A model generated the notes under the pieces. That model saw only the letters and a program-made list of their open reading frames with translations, ran no database searches and was not told the origin of the DNA. From the NCBI GenBank assembly GCA_965119215.1, contig CBCPKK010000001.1:372001-436000 (forward strand): a DNA stretch of 64,000 nucleotides, written 5' to 3'. Both the position numbers and the translations under genes were made by a program. The stretch is from Buttiauxella sp965119215 (GTDB lineage: Bacteria; Pseudomonadota; Gammaproteobacteria; Enterobacterales; Enterobacteriaceae). Below are positions 1 to 9,128 of this stretch, piece after piece (position 1 is the first letter of the stretch; every line of letters begins with the position of its first letter).

Positions 1-418
1 CAAGGTCTGATCACAACGTTTGGCGATAAAAAAATATATTTGAACATCAAATGACAAAACTGTGAATCTGCCGTTACTTTTGCATCATCAGGGCTGCTAG
101 ATTAGTACCAGTTCCAGAGTGAAACGGAGGTGCCAGAAAGTTTGAAACTGATCCTCGATAGTAAACTGGTGGGTACCTGGTAGAACGATTGCCACAGTAC
201 TCTTGGGTGTAAACCGTATTGAATCGCTTGAAGAAGCGGAATATTTACCAGATAACTCGTATCACCTCTCTAAAGGCTGCAAATTTGCAGCCTTTTCTAT
301 TTTCTACGTCCGTTCTCTCCTGCGCTTTTTTCTCTCGTTATGCGTGTTGTATCGCAGGCTGTATATCGGCAGAATAACTAAAAAATAGTTCGTAATTAAT
401 ATATTGAAGGAAGTGAGC
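1..418. other. Gene-poor stretch with no supported gene
   Basis: No convincing coding region is seen before the acetyltransferase gene. Two short open stretches sit in different frames: one reads about 17 codons from a GTG near 131 to a stop near 182, the other is open from roughly 170 to 388. Neither has a good start or a recognised product. They could be remnants of a decayed gene or part of a transcript that ends at the palindrome at 272-295. The SdsR/RyeA small RNA pair found next to pphA in E. coli is not recognisable here. Confidence 0.5.
272..297 (+). terminator. Perfect 24-bp palindromic terminator
   Basis: A perfect inverted repeat (arm AAAGGCTGCAAA followed by its complement) ends in TTTTCTATTTT. 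It has the shape of a rho-independent terminator and could work in both directions. No complete gene precedes it in the window, so it may end a transcript that begins upstream of the window or an unannotated RNA within the first 270 bases. Confidence 0.7.
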
Positions 419-946
419 ATGGTTAATACAGCCCCTCGTCTGGAAACTGAGCGTTTAATTCTTCGGCATTTTACGCTGGAAGACTTCACTGATTTAGCCG
501 CTTGCTGGGCCGATCCTGAAATGGTGAAGTTTATTGGTGGTGGACAACCACAAGGGCCGGAAATGACATGGGGAAGGTTGCTGCGTTACATCGGCCACTG
601 GCAGGCGCTCGGTTACGGTTATTGGGGCGTATTTGAAAAAACGTCGGGGCGCTATATCGGCTCGTTTGGTTTTCAGGACGCACATCGTGAATTAACACCT
701 GCTCTCGAACTCCCGGAAGCAGGGTGGTCGTTAATTCCAGCGGTACACGGTAAGGGCTATGCAAATGAAGCGTTGAGCGCCATTTTGCAATGGGCTGACG
801 GCGAATTTACCCTGCCAGTTTGCTGTATTATTGATGATGATAACCTGCGTTCCATTCACCTCGCCGAACGATTTGGCTTCCAGTTTGAGCATTATGTGGA
901 ATACCACGGCAAGCAGATAAAAATGTTCATTCGACCTCAGCGCTAA
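419..946 (+). CDS. GNAT family N-acetyltransferase (RimJ/RimL-like)
   Basis: A 175-residue protein of the Gcn5-related N-acetyltransferase fold, RimJ/RimL-like subgroup. It opens with the typical RLETERLILR strand (residues 7-16). An acetyl-CoA pyrophosphate loop HGKGYA lies at residues 110-115, and the C-terminal N-x-x-S...AERFGF helix-strand at about 142-154. Members transfer acetyl groups from acetyl-CoA to amines of proteins or small molecules; the substrate cannot be told here. ATG at 419 is preferred over an in-frame ATG at 404 because a GGAAGTGA-type ribosome site lies just before it. pphA follows on the same strand 55 bases later. It is not part of the K-12 neighbourhood, so it is likely an accessory gene. 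Confidence 0.82.
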   Translation: MVNTAPRLETERLILRHFTLEDFTDLAACWADPEMVKFIGGGQPQGPEMTWGRLLRYIGHWQALGYGYWGVFEKTSGRYIGSFGFQDAHRELTPALELPEAGWSLIPAVHGKGYANEALSAILQWADGEFTLPVCCIIDDDNLRSIHLAERFGFQFEHYVEYHGKQIKMFIRPQR

Positions 947-1001
947 CCATTGCCATCCACTGGTTTATAATTGAGCAATAAATAAACAAAGTGGAGGCAG
1001 T

Positions 1002-1646
1002 ATGTATCAGCGAATTGAAGGTGAAAACTGGCGTCATGTCTTTATTGTTGGGGATTTGCACGGTTGCCTTTCTGATTTGATAAGCCAACTCAAACTACAG
1101 CATTTTGATTATCATCAGGATCTGGTGATTTCGGTTGGCGATCTTATCGATCGCGGGGCAAACAGCCCTGGTTGCCTGGCGTTGCTTGGCAGTAAATGGT
1201 TTAAAGCGGTGAAGGGCAATCACGAGGCGATGGCATTAGAAGCGCTGGATGAAGGTGAAGGTGTGCTCTGGCAAATGAATGGGGGTGACTGGTATCGGGA
1301 ATTACCCGAGCAACGTCAGCAAAACGTGCAACAAGCGATATTGCATTGCCGCGATTTACCGCTGGTGATTGAACTGCACACGCAGGGTAAGACTCTTGTT
1401 ATTGCCCATGCCGACTATCCTGCATCACATTACAGCTGGAATCAGCCCGTTGATGAGCATTTACTGGTGTGGAGCCGTGACCGACTCAACAAGAATTTAC
1501 AGGGGCAAGGGGAGGATATCGACGGAGCTGATGAGTTTTACTTTGGGCATACGCCGCTTAAAGAGGCAGGGCACTTTCATAATCAAAATTACATCGATAC
1601 CGGAGCGGTGTTCGGCAACAAGTTGACTATGGTGCAGGTTCAGTAA
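1002..1646 (+). CDS. pphA: Serine/threonine protein phosphatase 1 PphA
   Basis: A 214-residue metallophosphoesterase matching E. coli PphA (PrpA), a manganese-dependent phosphatase that removes phosphate from Ser/Thr (and Tyr) residues and is linked to signalling of envelope protein misfolding through CpxAR. The three metal-binding motifs are intact: GDLHG at residues 17-21, GDLIDRG at 46-52 and GNHE at 72-75. Later histidines sit in IAHADYP and FGHTPL. The start has a GTGGAGG ribosome site. The gene ends two bases before the convergent yebW stop. The family is about 218 residues long, so this copy is full length. Confidence 0.93.
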   Translation: MYQRIEGENWRHVFIVGDLHGCLSDLISQLKLQHFDYHQDLVISVGDLIDRGANSPGCLALLGSKWFKAVKGNHEAMALEALDEGEGVLWQMNGGDWYRELPEQRQQNVQQAILHCRDLPLVIELHTQGKTLVIAHADYPASHYSWNQPVDEHLLVWSRDRLNKNLQGQGEDIDGADEFYFGHTPLKEAGHFHNQNYIDTGAVFGNKLTMVQVQ

Positions 1647-1648
1647 GG

Positions 1649-1840
1649 TTACATCGAGCTGTACTCATGAGCCGGGCGCCAGAAGCTATCAATAAAATCT
1701 TCTACCGGAAAGCATCCGCCGTAGCGTATCCGTTGCTCATCCATCCCTACCAGGCATTGTTGTTCGGTATTGAACACGTCTACCACAATATCTTCGCAGC
1801 CACCGTCCAGGTAGCAAACAAATAAAACCAACGCAAACAT
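1649..1840 (-). CDS. yebW: YebW family small protein
   Basis: A 63-residue protein matching E. coli YebW in length and along almost its whole sequence (start MFALVLFVCYL, internal GGCFP, end FWRPA-EY). It has a short hydrophobic N-terminus and several cysteines (C9, C15 and others), which suggests an exported or membrane-associated small protein. The function is unknown. It faces pphA tail to tail with two bases between the stops and lies 106 bases downstream of yebV on the same strand, the arrangement seen in E. coli. Confidence 0.88.
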   Translation of the reverse strand: MFALVLFVCYLDGGCEDIVVDVFNTEQQCLVGMDEQRIRYGGCFPVEDFIDSFWRPAHEYSSM

Positions 1841-1946
1841 TAGCGCCTCTGAGTTGCACCGTTTGGCTTAATTGTAGGGGAAGTCACGGGAAGAGGGGGA
1901 ATCAGACCAGATTAATTAACCCGCCAGGCCGACGGGTTCATTTGAG

Positions 1947-2186
1947 TCACGCAAGACGCATGACCCAGGCATCAGATTTTTGGTCGTAATGTTGACGGTA
2001 GAGGACGGAATGTTCGCCATCAAGAACGGCAGGAATGCTGGTTTCATCATCCCAGCCATCAAGTTGCATGCACAGGTCGGGGTCAGATTTACAAGGGATA
2101 CTCAACGTTCGATCCCCTTGTTGCTCGCCATGTAATTCAGCATCATCAATTTCGAAGATGCCTATTCGTACGCTAGTTCTCGTCAT
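1947..2186 (-). CDS. yebV: YebV family protein
   Basis: A 79-residue cytoplasmic protein matching E. coli YebV (78 residues), including the conserved stretches IPCKSDPDLCMQLD and GEHSVLYR. The function is unknown. The reading frame is open further upstream, but the start at 2186 gives the family length and has a GAGAGCGAG-type ribosome site. It sits between rsmF and yebW on the minus strand, as in related genomes, and may be cotranscribed with yebW. Confidence 0.88.
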   Translation of the reverse strand: MTRTSVRIGIFEIDDAELHGEQQGDRTLSIPCKSDPDLCMQLDGWDDETSIPAVLDGEHSVLYRQHYDQKSDAWVMRLA

Positions 2187-2298
2187 CTCGCTCTCCTCAG
2201 GTCTGAGTTTGTGTGGTATGACCAGTAAGGTCTCCACTTTAGAGCGTAGACAAACGTACAAAAACTGCAAACATCATGGCGACTATTTTTTTAGCGCA

Positions 2299-3741
2299 TC
2301 AGCCTCTGGCAGCAAACAGCTTTCCGTCACGGACCAGTTCACGCGGATAACTGTTTTTCAGTCGCGATCCGACTTTTCTTGCCAGGCCAAGAGGTTGCCC
2401 CTGGTAAGTGACAATCACCTCATTAAGTGACGGTGTCACTTCTGGGTAAATATCACGCCCGTGATACCATTCATCGGCTTCAAGCTCTGTAAGGGCAAAT
2501 GCCAGCGGAGAATCACTCGGCACTAGCGCGATAACCGCTTCGTGCTGCCAGCGGTAGCCTTTGTTGTACTGCTCCGCCAGACGTAAACCAATACGAGAAA
2601 AACGAACCTGGCCGAACAAAGAGACAATCTCTTTAGGGAATAACCAAATCTCTTTGTCTCGTTGCCAAAGTTGTTGGTCATCTTGCCAGGCTATTCCCGA
2701 TTGTTTGGCGGCCGCACGAACTTCCGCCGCTTGTTTGCCGTGCATTGGCGCAAACGGGAATTTACCCACTTTGTAACCCGGCGCTGGTAGGGCTTCTACT
2801 GATGCAGTTTTGCGCAGGCGTGCGACGAAAAAGCCTTCACAATCATAAATCTGCGGGAATACATGGAGGTAACCTTCGGCTGTAATAGCTTTTTCCGCCT
2901 CTGGGAATAAATCATTCAGCGGTGCGATTTCAACTGCATCAGGCCATTCGTCGAGCAGCCACTGGCATATTTGCTGGTTTTCTTCACGATTCAGGGTGCA
3001 GGTCGAATAAATCAACGTGCCGCCGGGACGCAGCGCATGGAAAGCACTGGCCATCAATTCACGCTGGGTATTGGCAATGCTGGCGGTGCTTTCTGGCGAC
3101 CAGTTGCGCAGGGCATCGGGATCTTTACGCACCACGCCTTCACCCGAACATGGGGCATCCAACAAAATAGCGTCGAAACATTCCGGCAATGCTGCACCAA
3201 ATACCCGGCCATCGAAATGCGTCAGCGCTACGTTGCTGATACCACAACGGCTGATATTCGCGTGCAGCACTTTCACGCGGCTGGCGGAATACTCATTGGC
3301 AAGGATCGCGCCGTGATTACCCATGCGGGCGGCAATTTGCGTGGTTTTTGAACCAGGGGCGGCGGCAACATCCATAATACGTTCCGGCTCATTACCGTCC
3401 GCAAACAGGGCGGCAACCGGCAACATTGAGCTGGCTTCCTGAATATAAAATAGGCCACTCAGATGTTCTGCTGTGCTACCCAATGGCAAGCTCTCTTCAT
3501 CATCACGCTCAATCCAGAACCCTTCTGCGCACCATGGAATCGGCGTCAAATGCCAGTCATAAGAGGCGACAAGTGTGAGAAAATCGCTGACCGAAATCTT
3601 GAGGGTATTTATGCGCAGGCTACGACGCAGCGGGCGCTGACAGTATTCGATAAAGCTGTCGAGCGTTTGACCTGCCGGGAGTGCATCGCTAATAGCATCA
3701 AGAAAGGCTTGCGGGAGAAAGGCGGTTTGAGAGTGAGCCAC
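2299..3741 (-). CDS. rsmF: 16S rRNA (cytosine(1407)-C(5))-methyltransferase RsmF
   Basis: A 480-residue protein matching E. coli RsmF (YebU), which uses S-adenosylmethionine to make m5C1407 in 16S rRNA of the 30S subunit. The NOL1/NOP2/Sun-type domain shows the SAM loop DVAAAPGSKTT at 124-134, the motif DAPCSGEG at 195-202 and the nucleophile motif YSTCTL with Cys248. The C-terminal PUA-like part ends with the conserved IGSRLKNSYPRELVRDGKLF pattern (seen here with V in place of I). It is full length. The downstream gene letB's homologue order (rsmF-letB-letA on the same strand) is that of E. coli. Confidence 0.95.
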   Translation of the reverse strand: MAHSQTAFLPQAFLDAISDALPAGQTLDSFIEYCQRPLRRSLRINTLKISVSDFLTLVASYDWHLTPIPWCAEGFWIERDDEESLPLGSTAEHLSGLFYIQEASSMLPVAALFADGNEPERIMDVAAAPGSKTTQIAARMGNHGAILANEYSASRVKVLHANISRCGISNVALTHFDGRVFGAALPECFDAILLDAPCSGEGVVRKDPDALRNWSPESTASIANTQRELMASAFHALRPGGTLIYSTCTLNREENQQICQWLLDEWPDAVEIAPLNDLFPEAEKAITAEGYLHVFPQIYDCEGFFVARLRKTASVEALPAPGYKVGKFPFAPMHGKQAAEVRAAAKQSGIAWQDDQQLWQRDKEIWLFPKEIVSLFGQVRFSRIGLRLAEQYNKGYRWQHEAVIALVPSDSPLAFALTELEADEWYHGRDIYPEVTPSLNEVIVTYQGQPLGLARKVGSRLKNSYPRELVRDGKLFAARG

Positions 3742-3813
3742 GAAGGAAGTCCAGAAAAAAATGAAGGGTGGAGTGTAGCATAAACGCCCCGGCGAGACAC
3801 CGGGGCGCGGGAG

Positions 3814-6447
3814 TTAACGCGGCAGAGCAGTGCCCCATTGATGCCACTCTTTCGGTTCACTTTCCTCTAGCAGGAAATGTTTACCGGTTTCAGCTTTCGG
3901 TGCCAGCGGTGTGCCAGGTGGCGTTGCGAAAGCGATACCGCCACGAATGAACTGATTAAAGGTCCCCGTTTTAACCACGCCACCGGTCAGGCCAAAATCA
4001 AGGCTGTAGCCTGATGCAAGCCAGAAGACCGAGCTGTCGCGAACCAGATGTTGGAAGCGTTTGCTGATGCGCAAACCAACCATTACGCGGTCAGATAGAT
4101 TACCGAGCGTTAATCCTGTCACTGTACCCACTTCGATACCGCGGAACAGCACAGGCGTACCGATATTCAACGCGCCTGCCTCAGGAACTTCCAGCACGAT
4201 GCTCAGGCCATCGGAGTAGCGAGAGTCGGTAATGGACGCTTCCTGCAATTCAAAATCGCGACGTGGTGTGCCGCGGCCTGGCTCAACGTTGATGTAAGGC
4301 TGGAGAATCGTATCAAGGTGATCAACGCCAGCAGCTGAAATCTGCGGGGTGACAACAGAGAAACGCGTGCCGCTACGAGCAAAGCTTTCTACAAACTCAG
4401 GATAGAGCACGGCTTTGGCTTCTACTTCGCTGCGCGAGGCTGTCAGGTTGAGTGATTCAAGCTGGCCGATGTTAATGCCCAGATAGCGAATCGGCATACC
4501 TGCGGAAAGTTTACCGGCATCAAAAGTATGCAGCGTAATCTGGCTGCCCACCGCGCGAGCGGCAGTCTCAGACGCATACAGCAACCGCTTATCGCCTTTT
4601 TTAAGGCCGACGCTTGCACCGCTCATATTGTCGAAGCTAATCGCGCCTTTTAAAGCACGAGAAAGCGGGGAGGCTTGCACGGTCAGGCCGCTGCCATTGA
4701 GTTGCACTCGCGCACCACCCTCAGCCCAGAACACGCTATTGGAAGTGAGAAGGTTGCGATATTCCGGCTTGATATTCACGTCGATATCAAAGCTATTAGC
4801 GCGTGGGCGCACGCTGATAATTTCGCCCACCTGGAATTTGCGGTACAGCACCACGGAGCCTGTTTGAATATCAGGCAAGCTGGCGGCAGTTAACGTGAGT
4901 GTCGTGGTTGGCAAATCACTGAGGCTGTTTTCTACCGCTTTTTCCAGGTTGGCGTACAGCGGGTAGCTTTTTTTCATCTCGCCTTTATTGCCCGGAATGA
5001 TCCTGACGCCACCGTTAACCCATTCACTGGCGCTGGCACCCAGGAACTCGACACCGTCGATACCCATTTTCACATCAATACGGCTGTTGACGACAAATTT
5101 GCTGTCGCCCTGAACCAAATGGCGATACTCGGGTTCGATTGCCGCAGAGAAGCTGACGCCTTTGGCTGATAGCGTACGCTCCAGAATTTGACCTACCTGT
5201 ACACCATGCAAAATGATGGGCTGGCCTGCATCTATTCCGTAACTTTCCGGCGCGGTCAGATTTAGCGTCAGAACATTTGGTTGCTGCAACGGCGTTTTAT
5301 CACTTGGGAAGACGATAAAGTGGTTTTGCGGATCGCCTTCGCCCGGGACTAACTCAAAGGTACTTCCGGTTAACAGGCTGCTGATATTCGGATTACTGAG
5401 TGAAATTTTAGGGCTGCGTAACTCAATGCGTGTTCCGCTGCGCATCAAATTAACGACGCTCGGATCTACGGTCATTTGGCCGGTGACTGTGCCACCAGGG
5501 TTGAGGTTAAGTTTGGTCAGCGTACCCACTTCAAGCCCTTGATACATCAGCGCTGTCGACCCGGCATTTAAGCCGTTGCCGCTGGGCAGATCCAGATCGA
5601 TAATCACGCCGCGCTGGCTGTGCGCCAGGTCTTCATACAGGCCAAATTCATCGTCAGCTACGGCTTCAGCGGATTTTTCCGGTGAATCAAAAGCAATGGC
5701 TCCGTTAACCAGCGCTGCGAGGCTTTCTAACTGAACTTGCGCGCCTGACAGGCTGACATTGGCTTTCACGCCGGAGACATTCCAGAAACGAGTGCCTTTC
5801 TTCACGAGTTTCGCGAAACGGCGGTCGATCAGTACATCAATGGTGACGCCCTGATTATTGTTGTTAATGGCGTAATCATAGACCCGGCCCACGGGAATTT
5901 TCCGGTAATAGACCAGCGACCCGCTGTTAAGCGAGCCTAAGTCAGGGGCGTGGAGATGAATCATTAACTCGCCGTTATTCAGGCGGTATTTGGGCTGGGT
6001 ATCCAGAGCGGTAAAGTGTTCTTGCGGCTCGCCTTTGCCCGGCATCATACCGATGTAGTTACCGCCGACTAACGCATCCAGCCCAGAAACGCCTGCAAGC
6101 GAAGCTTTCGGCGTAACCAGCCAAAACTGCGTGTCTTCACGCAAAGAGTCTTTCAGGTCACTTTTAATGCTGACTTTAACTTCAATTTTGCGCAGATCTT
6201 TACTCAGGCTGATGCTTTGCACGGTGCCCACTTCTACGCCTTGATAACGTACAGGGGTGCGCCCGGCCACAATGCCGTCTGCTGAGATAAAATCAATTGT
6301 CGCTGTGGTTCCGCGCTCTTCCCATGTCGTCCAGATGAGCCAACTGGCAATCATCAGCGCGATGATTGGCAGTAACCAGAAAGGCGAAATTCGGCGTTTT
6401 GTTTTAATTCGCGCCTCAGTCGGTGAAGCGGGCATTTCCTGACTCAT
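3814..6447 (-). CDS. letB: LetB, seven-MCE-domain envelope lipid transport tunnel protein
   Basis: An 877-residue protein, exactly the length of E. coli LetB (YebT). LetB is anchored in the inner membrane and forms a stacked hexameric tunnel across the periplasm for phospholipid movement. One transmembrane helix (about residues 21-41, SPFWLLPIIALMIASWLIW) is followed by seven repeated MCE domains. Each carries a variant of 'RYQGVEVGTV' (for example RYQGVEVG, YYRKIPVG, MYQGLEVG, LHGVQVG, LYRKFQVG, RYLGINIG, LFRGIEVG). ATG at 6447 starts inside the last 32 bases of letA, which indicates translational coupling. A longer open frame reaches 6489 but is not needed for family length. Confidence 0.95.
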   Translation of the reverse strand: MSQEMPASPTEARIKTKRRISPFWLLPIIALMIASWLIWTTWEERGTTATIDFISADGIVAGRTPVRYQGVEVGTVQSISLSKDLRKIEVKVSIKSDLKDSLREDTQFWLVTPKASLAGVSGLDALVGGNYIGMMPGKGEPQEHFTALDTQPKYRLNNGELMIHLHAPDLGSLNSGSLVYYRKIPVGRVYDYAINNNNQGVTIDVLIDRRFAKLVKKGTRFWNVSGVKANVSLSGAQVQLESLAALVNGAIAFDSPEKSAEAVADDEFGLYEDLAHSQRGVIIDLDLPSGNGLNAGSTALMYQGLEVGTLTKLNLNPGGTVTGQMTVDPSVVNLMRSGTRIELRSPKISLSNPNISSLLTGSTFELVPGEGDPQNHFIVFPSDKTPLQQPNVLTLNLTAPESYGIDAGQPIILHGVQVGQILERTLSAKGVSFSAAIEPEYRHLVQGDSKFVVNSRIDVKMGIDGVEFLGASASEWVNGGVRIIPGNKGEMKKSYPLYANLEKAVENSLSDLPTTTLTLTAASLPDIQTGSVVLYRKFQVGEIISVRPRANSFDIDVNIKPEYRNLLTSNSVFWAEGGARVQLNGSGLTVQASPLSRALKGAISFDNMSGASVGLKKGDKRLLYASETAARAVGSQITLHTFDAGKLSAGMPIRYLGINIGQLESLNLTASRSEVEAKAVLYPEFVESFARSGTRFSVVTPQISAAGVDHLDTILQPYINVEPGRGTPRRDFELQEASITDSRYSDGLSIVLEVPEAGALNIGTPVLFRGIEVGTVTGLTLGNLSDRVMVGLRISKRFQHLVRDSSVFWLASGYSLDFGLTGGVVKTGTFNQFIRGGIAFATPPGTPLAPKAETGKHFLLEESEPKEWHQWGTALPR

Positions 6448-7660
6448 GTGCGTCCCAAAGTAGTCGGCTATCCAGCCATTCGACGGCAAGAATAGTTAAA
6501 ATAACCGCTGCGCCAAAATAAAATGCAGCCGGTCCCATAGTGAATGCCAGTAACTGATCGCGATTAACCAGCGACATCGTAAGCGAAATAACAAAGAGAT
6601 CGAGAATCGACCAGCGGCCAATCCAGGTGATAAAGCGTAGCAGCAAAATGCGCGTTCTAAGCCCTTTCTCACATTTGAAATGAATGCTCAGCAGTAATGA
6701 AATCAGCACGATAACCTTGGTGAACGGAACCAGAATACTGGCAATAAAAACGACGGCGGCCACGGCGACATTGCTGCTGGCGAGGGAAATAATCCCGGAA
6801 AGAATCGTATCTTCCTGACGTGAGCCATTGACGTAAAGAATGGAAATCGGCAGCAGGTTCGCGGGCAGTAAGAATATTAACGAGCCAATTAATGCCGCCC
6901 AGGATTTTTGCAGGCTGTGGCGACGGCGAACTCTTAACGGTGTATGGCAGCGAGGGCAGCGCCCGCGGTTATCAGGCACACCGGTAAAATGGCAACCCAG
7001 GCAAACACGTAATTGGGTATTCCATGCATGTGGTGGCCGCTGGGGATAAAAGCGTGACCATAGCTGTTCAACGTTCAGGTGAATCAGGGTTAACAGGCTC
7101 AATACCACCAGGGCAATAAAAGCTACCAGACCTACGCCGGGTTGAATCCAGGCAAACTCTCTGACTTTAATGCACGCTACGCCGATGGCGACGAGGTAAA
7201 TATCGAGCATCACCCATTCTTTGAGCTTTTCAAGCATCAGCAATACCGGGCGTAAATTCATCCCAAGAATATTGCCGAAATAGAGATAAATGATACCGGC
7301 GACCAATGTGGCGGGTGCGCCGACTGCGCAAAACATCACCATTGCGGCGGTCAGTGGATCGCCCTGGCTGGTCATCTGCCAAATCCCCTGGAAGAGGTTG
7401 GCGTCGATGCGCGTGCCTAATAAATAGATGCGCACTAAAGGTTCTGAAAAGGCCACAGGCATCAGTAACAGCATGGCGATGGCCATTGCCGCCAGGCGTG
7501 TGAGCGACCAGTCGCGTCCATGGTAAACTTTAGCGTCGCAGCGCGGGCAGTACGCGCTCTGCGATGATTTAACCAACGGTAACGAGAAAAGGGTATCGCA
7601 TTGGGGGCAACGCTGATAACGTGCCTGCGGTACAGCGTGGCTAATGGCGTGTATTTTCAT
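6416..7660 (-). CDS. letA: LetA, PqiA-like inner membrane partner of LetB
   Basis: A 414-residue integral membrane protein of the PqiA family matching E. coli LetA (YebS). It has two similar halves. Each begins with a zinc-ribbon-like cysteine cluster (CPQC and CPRC near residues 18-40; CLGC and CPRC in the middle) followed by several transmembrane helices (for example LLLMPVAF and LIFLLPANLLPISILYV). It works with the tunnel protein LetB, whose gene overlaps its 3' end by 32 bases, in lipid trafficking between the membranes. It is divergently arranged from msrC. It is slightly shorter than the K-12 protein (about 427 residues), a difference at the ends only. Confidence 0.93.
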   Translation of the reverse strand: MKIHAISHAVPQARYQRCPQCDTLFSLPLVKSSQSAYCPRCDAKVYHGRDWSLTRLAAMAIAMLLLMPVAFSEPLVRIYLLGTRIDANLFQGIWQMTSQGDPLTAAMVMFCAVGAPATLVAGIIYLYFGNILGMNLRPVLLMLEKLKEWVMLDIYLVAIGVACIKVREFAWIQPGVGLVAFIALVVLSLLTLIHLNVEQLWSRFYPQRPPHAWNTQLRVCLGCHFTGVPDNRGRCPRCHTPLRVRRRHSLQKSWAALIGSLIFLLPANLLPISILYVNGSRQEDTILSGIISLASSNVAVAAVVFIASILVPFTKVIVLISLLLSIHFKCEKGLRTRILLLRFITWIGRWSILDLFVISLTMSLVNRDQLLAFTMGPAAFYFGAAVILTILAVEWLDSRLLWDAHESGNARFTD

Positions 7661-7831
7661 GTTTCATCGTAAGCAGGGAATACCGTTGGCTCATGGGGTA
7701 TCTCAATGGGTTATGAAATATTCGTTAAGCGTATAGTAATTCATGGAATGATACACCTTGTGGCATAACGCATTTAATGCTTATTTTACTATGCTATGCA
7801 GTTGAGTAAGACAACATACTATGGTTAATCA

Positions 7832-8320
7832 ATGAACAAAGAACAATTTTACGCGGACTTAAACCGCGATTTCAGCGCGTTAATGGCAGGTGAAACAAGT
7901 TTTCTGGCTACGCTTTCCAATACCAGTGCATTGCTGTTTGAACGTCTGGAAGGTGTTAACTGGGCAGGCTTCTATCTATTAGAAGGCGACACTCTGGTTC
8001 TTGGGCCATTCCAGGGCAAAATCGCTTGCGTCCGGATCCCCGTAGGAAAAGGAGTGTGTGGTACAGCGGTATCAACCAATAGCATCCAGCGCGTTGAGGA
8101 TGTGCATGCTTTTGATGGTCACATCGCTTGTGACGCGACCAGTAACTCTGAAATCGTACTTCCGTTGACAGTAAACGGCGAGATAATAGGGGTTCTGGAC
8201 ATTGATAGCACTGAGTTTGGGCGCTTTACCCCTGAAGACCAACTCGGCTTATCTCAACTGGTAACGCAGCTTTCGCTGACGCTTGCCGACACGGATTTTA
8301 AAAAATTCTTCACTCGATAG
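7832..8320 (+). CDS. msrC: Free methionine-(R)-sulfoxide reductase
   Basis: A 162-residue single-GAF-domain protein matching E. coli MsrC (YebR), which reduces free methionine-R-sulfoxide. The three conserved cysteines are present in the expected contexts: KIACVRIPVG, GVCGTAV and HIACDATSN. The WAGFYLL and EIVLPL signatures are intact. It is a cytoplasmic repair enzyme for oxidised methionine. The start follows a T-rich stretch with a weak ribosome site. It lies head to head with letA (171 bases apart) and upstream of proQ, as in E. coli. Confidence 0.93.
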   Translation: MNKEQFYADLNRDFSALMAGETSFLATLSNTSALLFERLEGVNWAGFYLLEGDTLVLGPFQGKIACVRIPVGKGVCGTAVSTNSIQRVEDVHAFDGHIACDATSNSEIVLPLTVNGEIIGVLDIDSTEFGRFTPEDQLGLSQLVTQLSLTLADTDFKKFFTR

Positions 8321-8424
8321 CATGATAAACAACGGATAACGTGGCATTTGCTGATAGCGTCATTATAATGTCGCCTGTTCATGCCTGCGGATTGTTGGCA
8401 ACTCCGTTGTAATCAGGAAATTTC

Positions 8425-9108
8425 ATGGAAAATCAACCTAAGTTGAATAGTAGCAAAGAAGTCATCGCCTTTTTGGCAGAGCGTTTCCCAAAGTGCTTTA
8501 GCGCTGAAGGTGAAGCCCGCCCCCTGAAGATTGGTATCTTCCAGGATTTAGTCGCGCGCGTTGAAGGGGAGATGAGCCTCAGTAAAACTCAACTTCGTTC
8601 CGCGTTACGTCTTTATACTTCAAGCTGGCGTTACCTGTACGGTATCAAAGTCGGCGCAATCCGTGTTGATCTCGACGGTAACCCTTGCGGTGAACTTGAT
8701 GAGCAGCATGTTGAGCATGCTCGTAAGCAGCTTGAAGAAGCAAAAGCTCGTGTTCAGGCACAGCGCGCAGAACAGCAAGCGAAAAAACGCGAAGCAGCAT
8801 TGGCTAACGGTGAAACCGTTGCTGATAAGCCTCGTCGCGATCGCAAGCCACGTCCTGCTCCGCGTCGTCCTGAGACTACAGAGCGTAAACCACGTGCAGA
8901 AAAGCCGGCGCCTCAAGCTCCGCGTGAAGAAGAAAAACGCACTCCGGTTACAGACATTACTGCTTTGCAGGTGGGTCAGGCAATCAAAGTCAAAGCGGGT
9001 AACAACGCAATGGATGCCACTGTACTGGAAATTACCAAAGATGGCGTCCGTGTACAGCTGACTTCTGGTATGGCAATGATCGTACGCGCAGAACACTTGC
9101 AGTTCTGA
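8425..9108 (+). CDS. proQ: RNA chaperone ProQ
   Basis: A 227-residue protein matching E. coli ProQ (232), a global RNA-binding protein for small RNAs and mRNA 3' ends that also affects expression of the osmoprotectant transporter ProP. The N-terminal FinO-like domain covers about residues 1-120 (VIAFLAERFPKCF, SALRLYTSSWRYL). It is followed by a long basic linker rich in Lys, Arg, Pro and Glu. The C-terminal Tudor/KOW-like domain (about 175-227) ends in MIVRAEHLQF. prc starts 20 bases downstream, so the two are probably cotranscribed, as in E. coli. Confidence 0.95.
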   Translation: MENQPKLNSSKEVIAFLAERFPKCFSAEGEARPLKIGIFQDLVARVEGEMSLSKTQLRSALRLYTSSWRYLYGIKVGAIRVDLDGNPCGELDEQHVEHARKQLEEAKARVQAQRAEQQAKKREAALANGETVADKPRRDRKPRPAPRRPETTERKPRAEKPAPQAPREEEKRTPVTDITALQVGQAIKVKAGNNAMDATVLEITKDGVRVQLTSGMAMIVRAEHLQF

Positions 9109-9128
9109 AACGGAGGCCAGACCCGGGC

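Noticed and set aside
1..400. SdsR/RyeA small RNA pair beside pphA
   Set aside because: These RNAs lie next to pphA in E. coli, but none of their remembered sequence blocks could be found in the region upstream of the acetyltransferase gene or between it and pphA.
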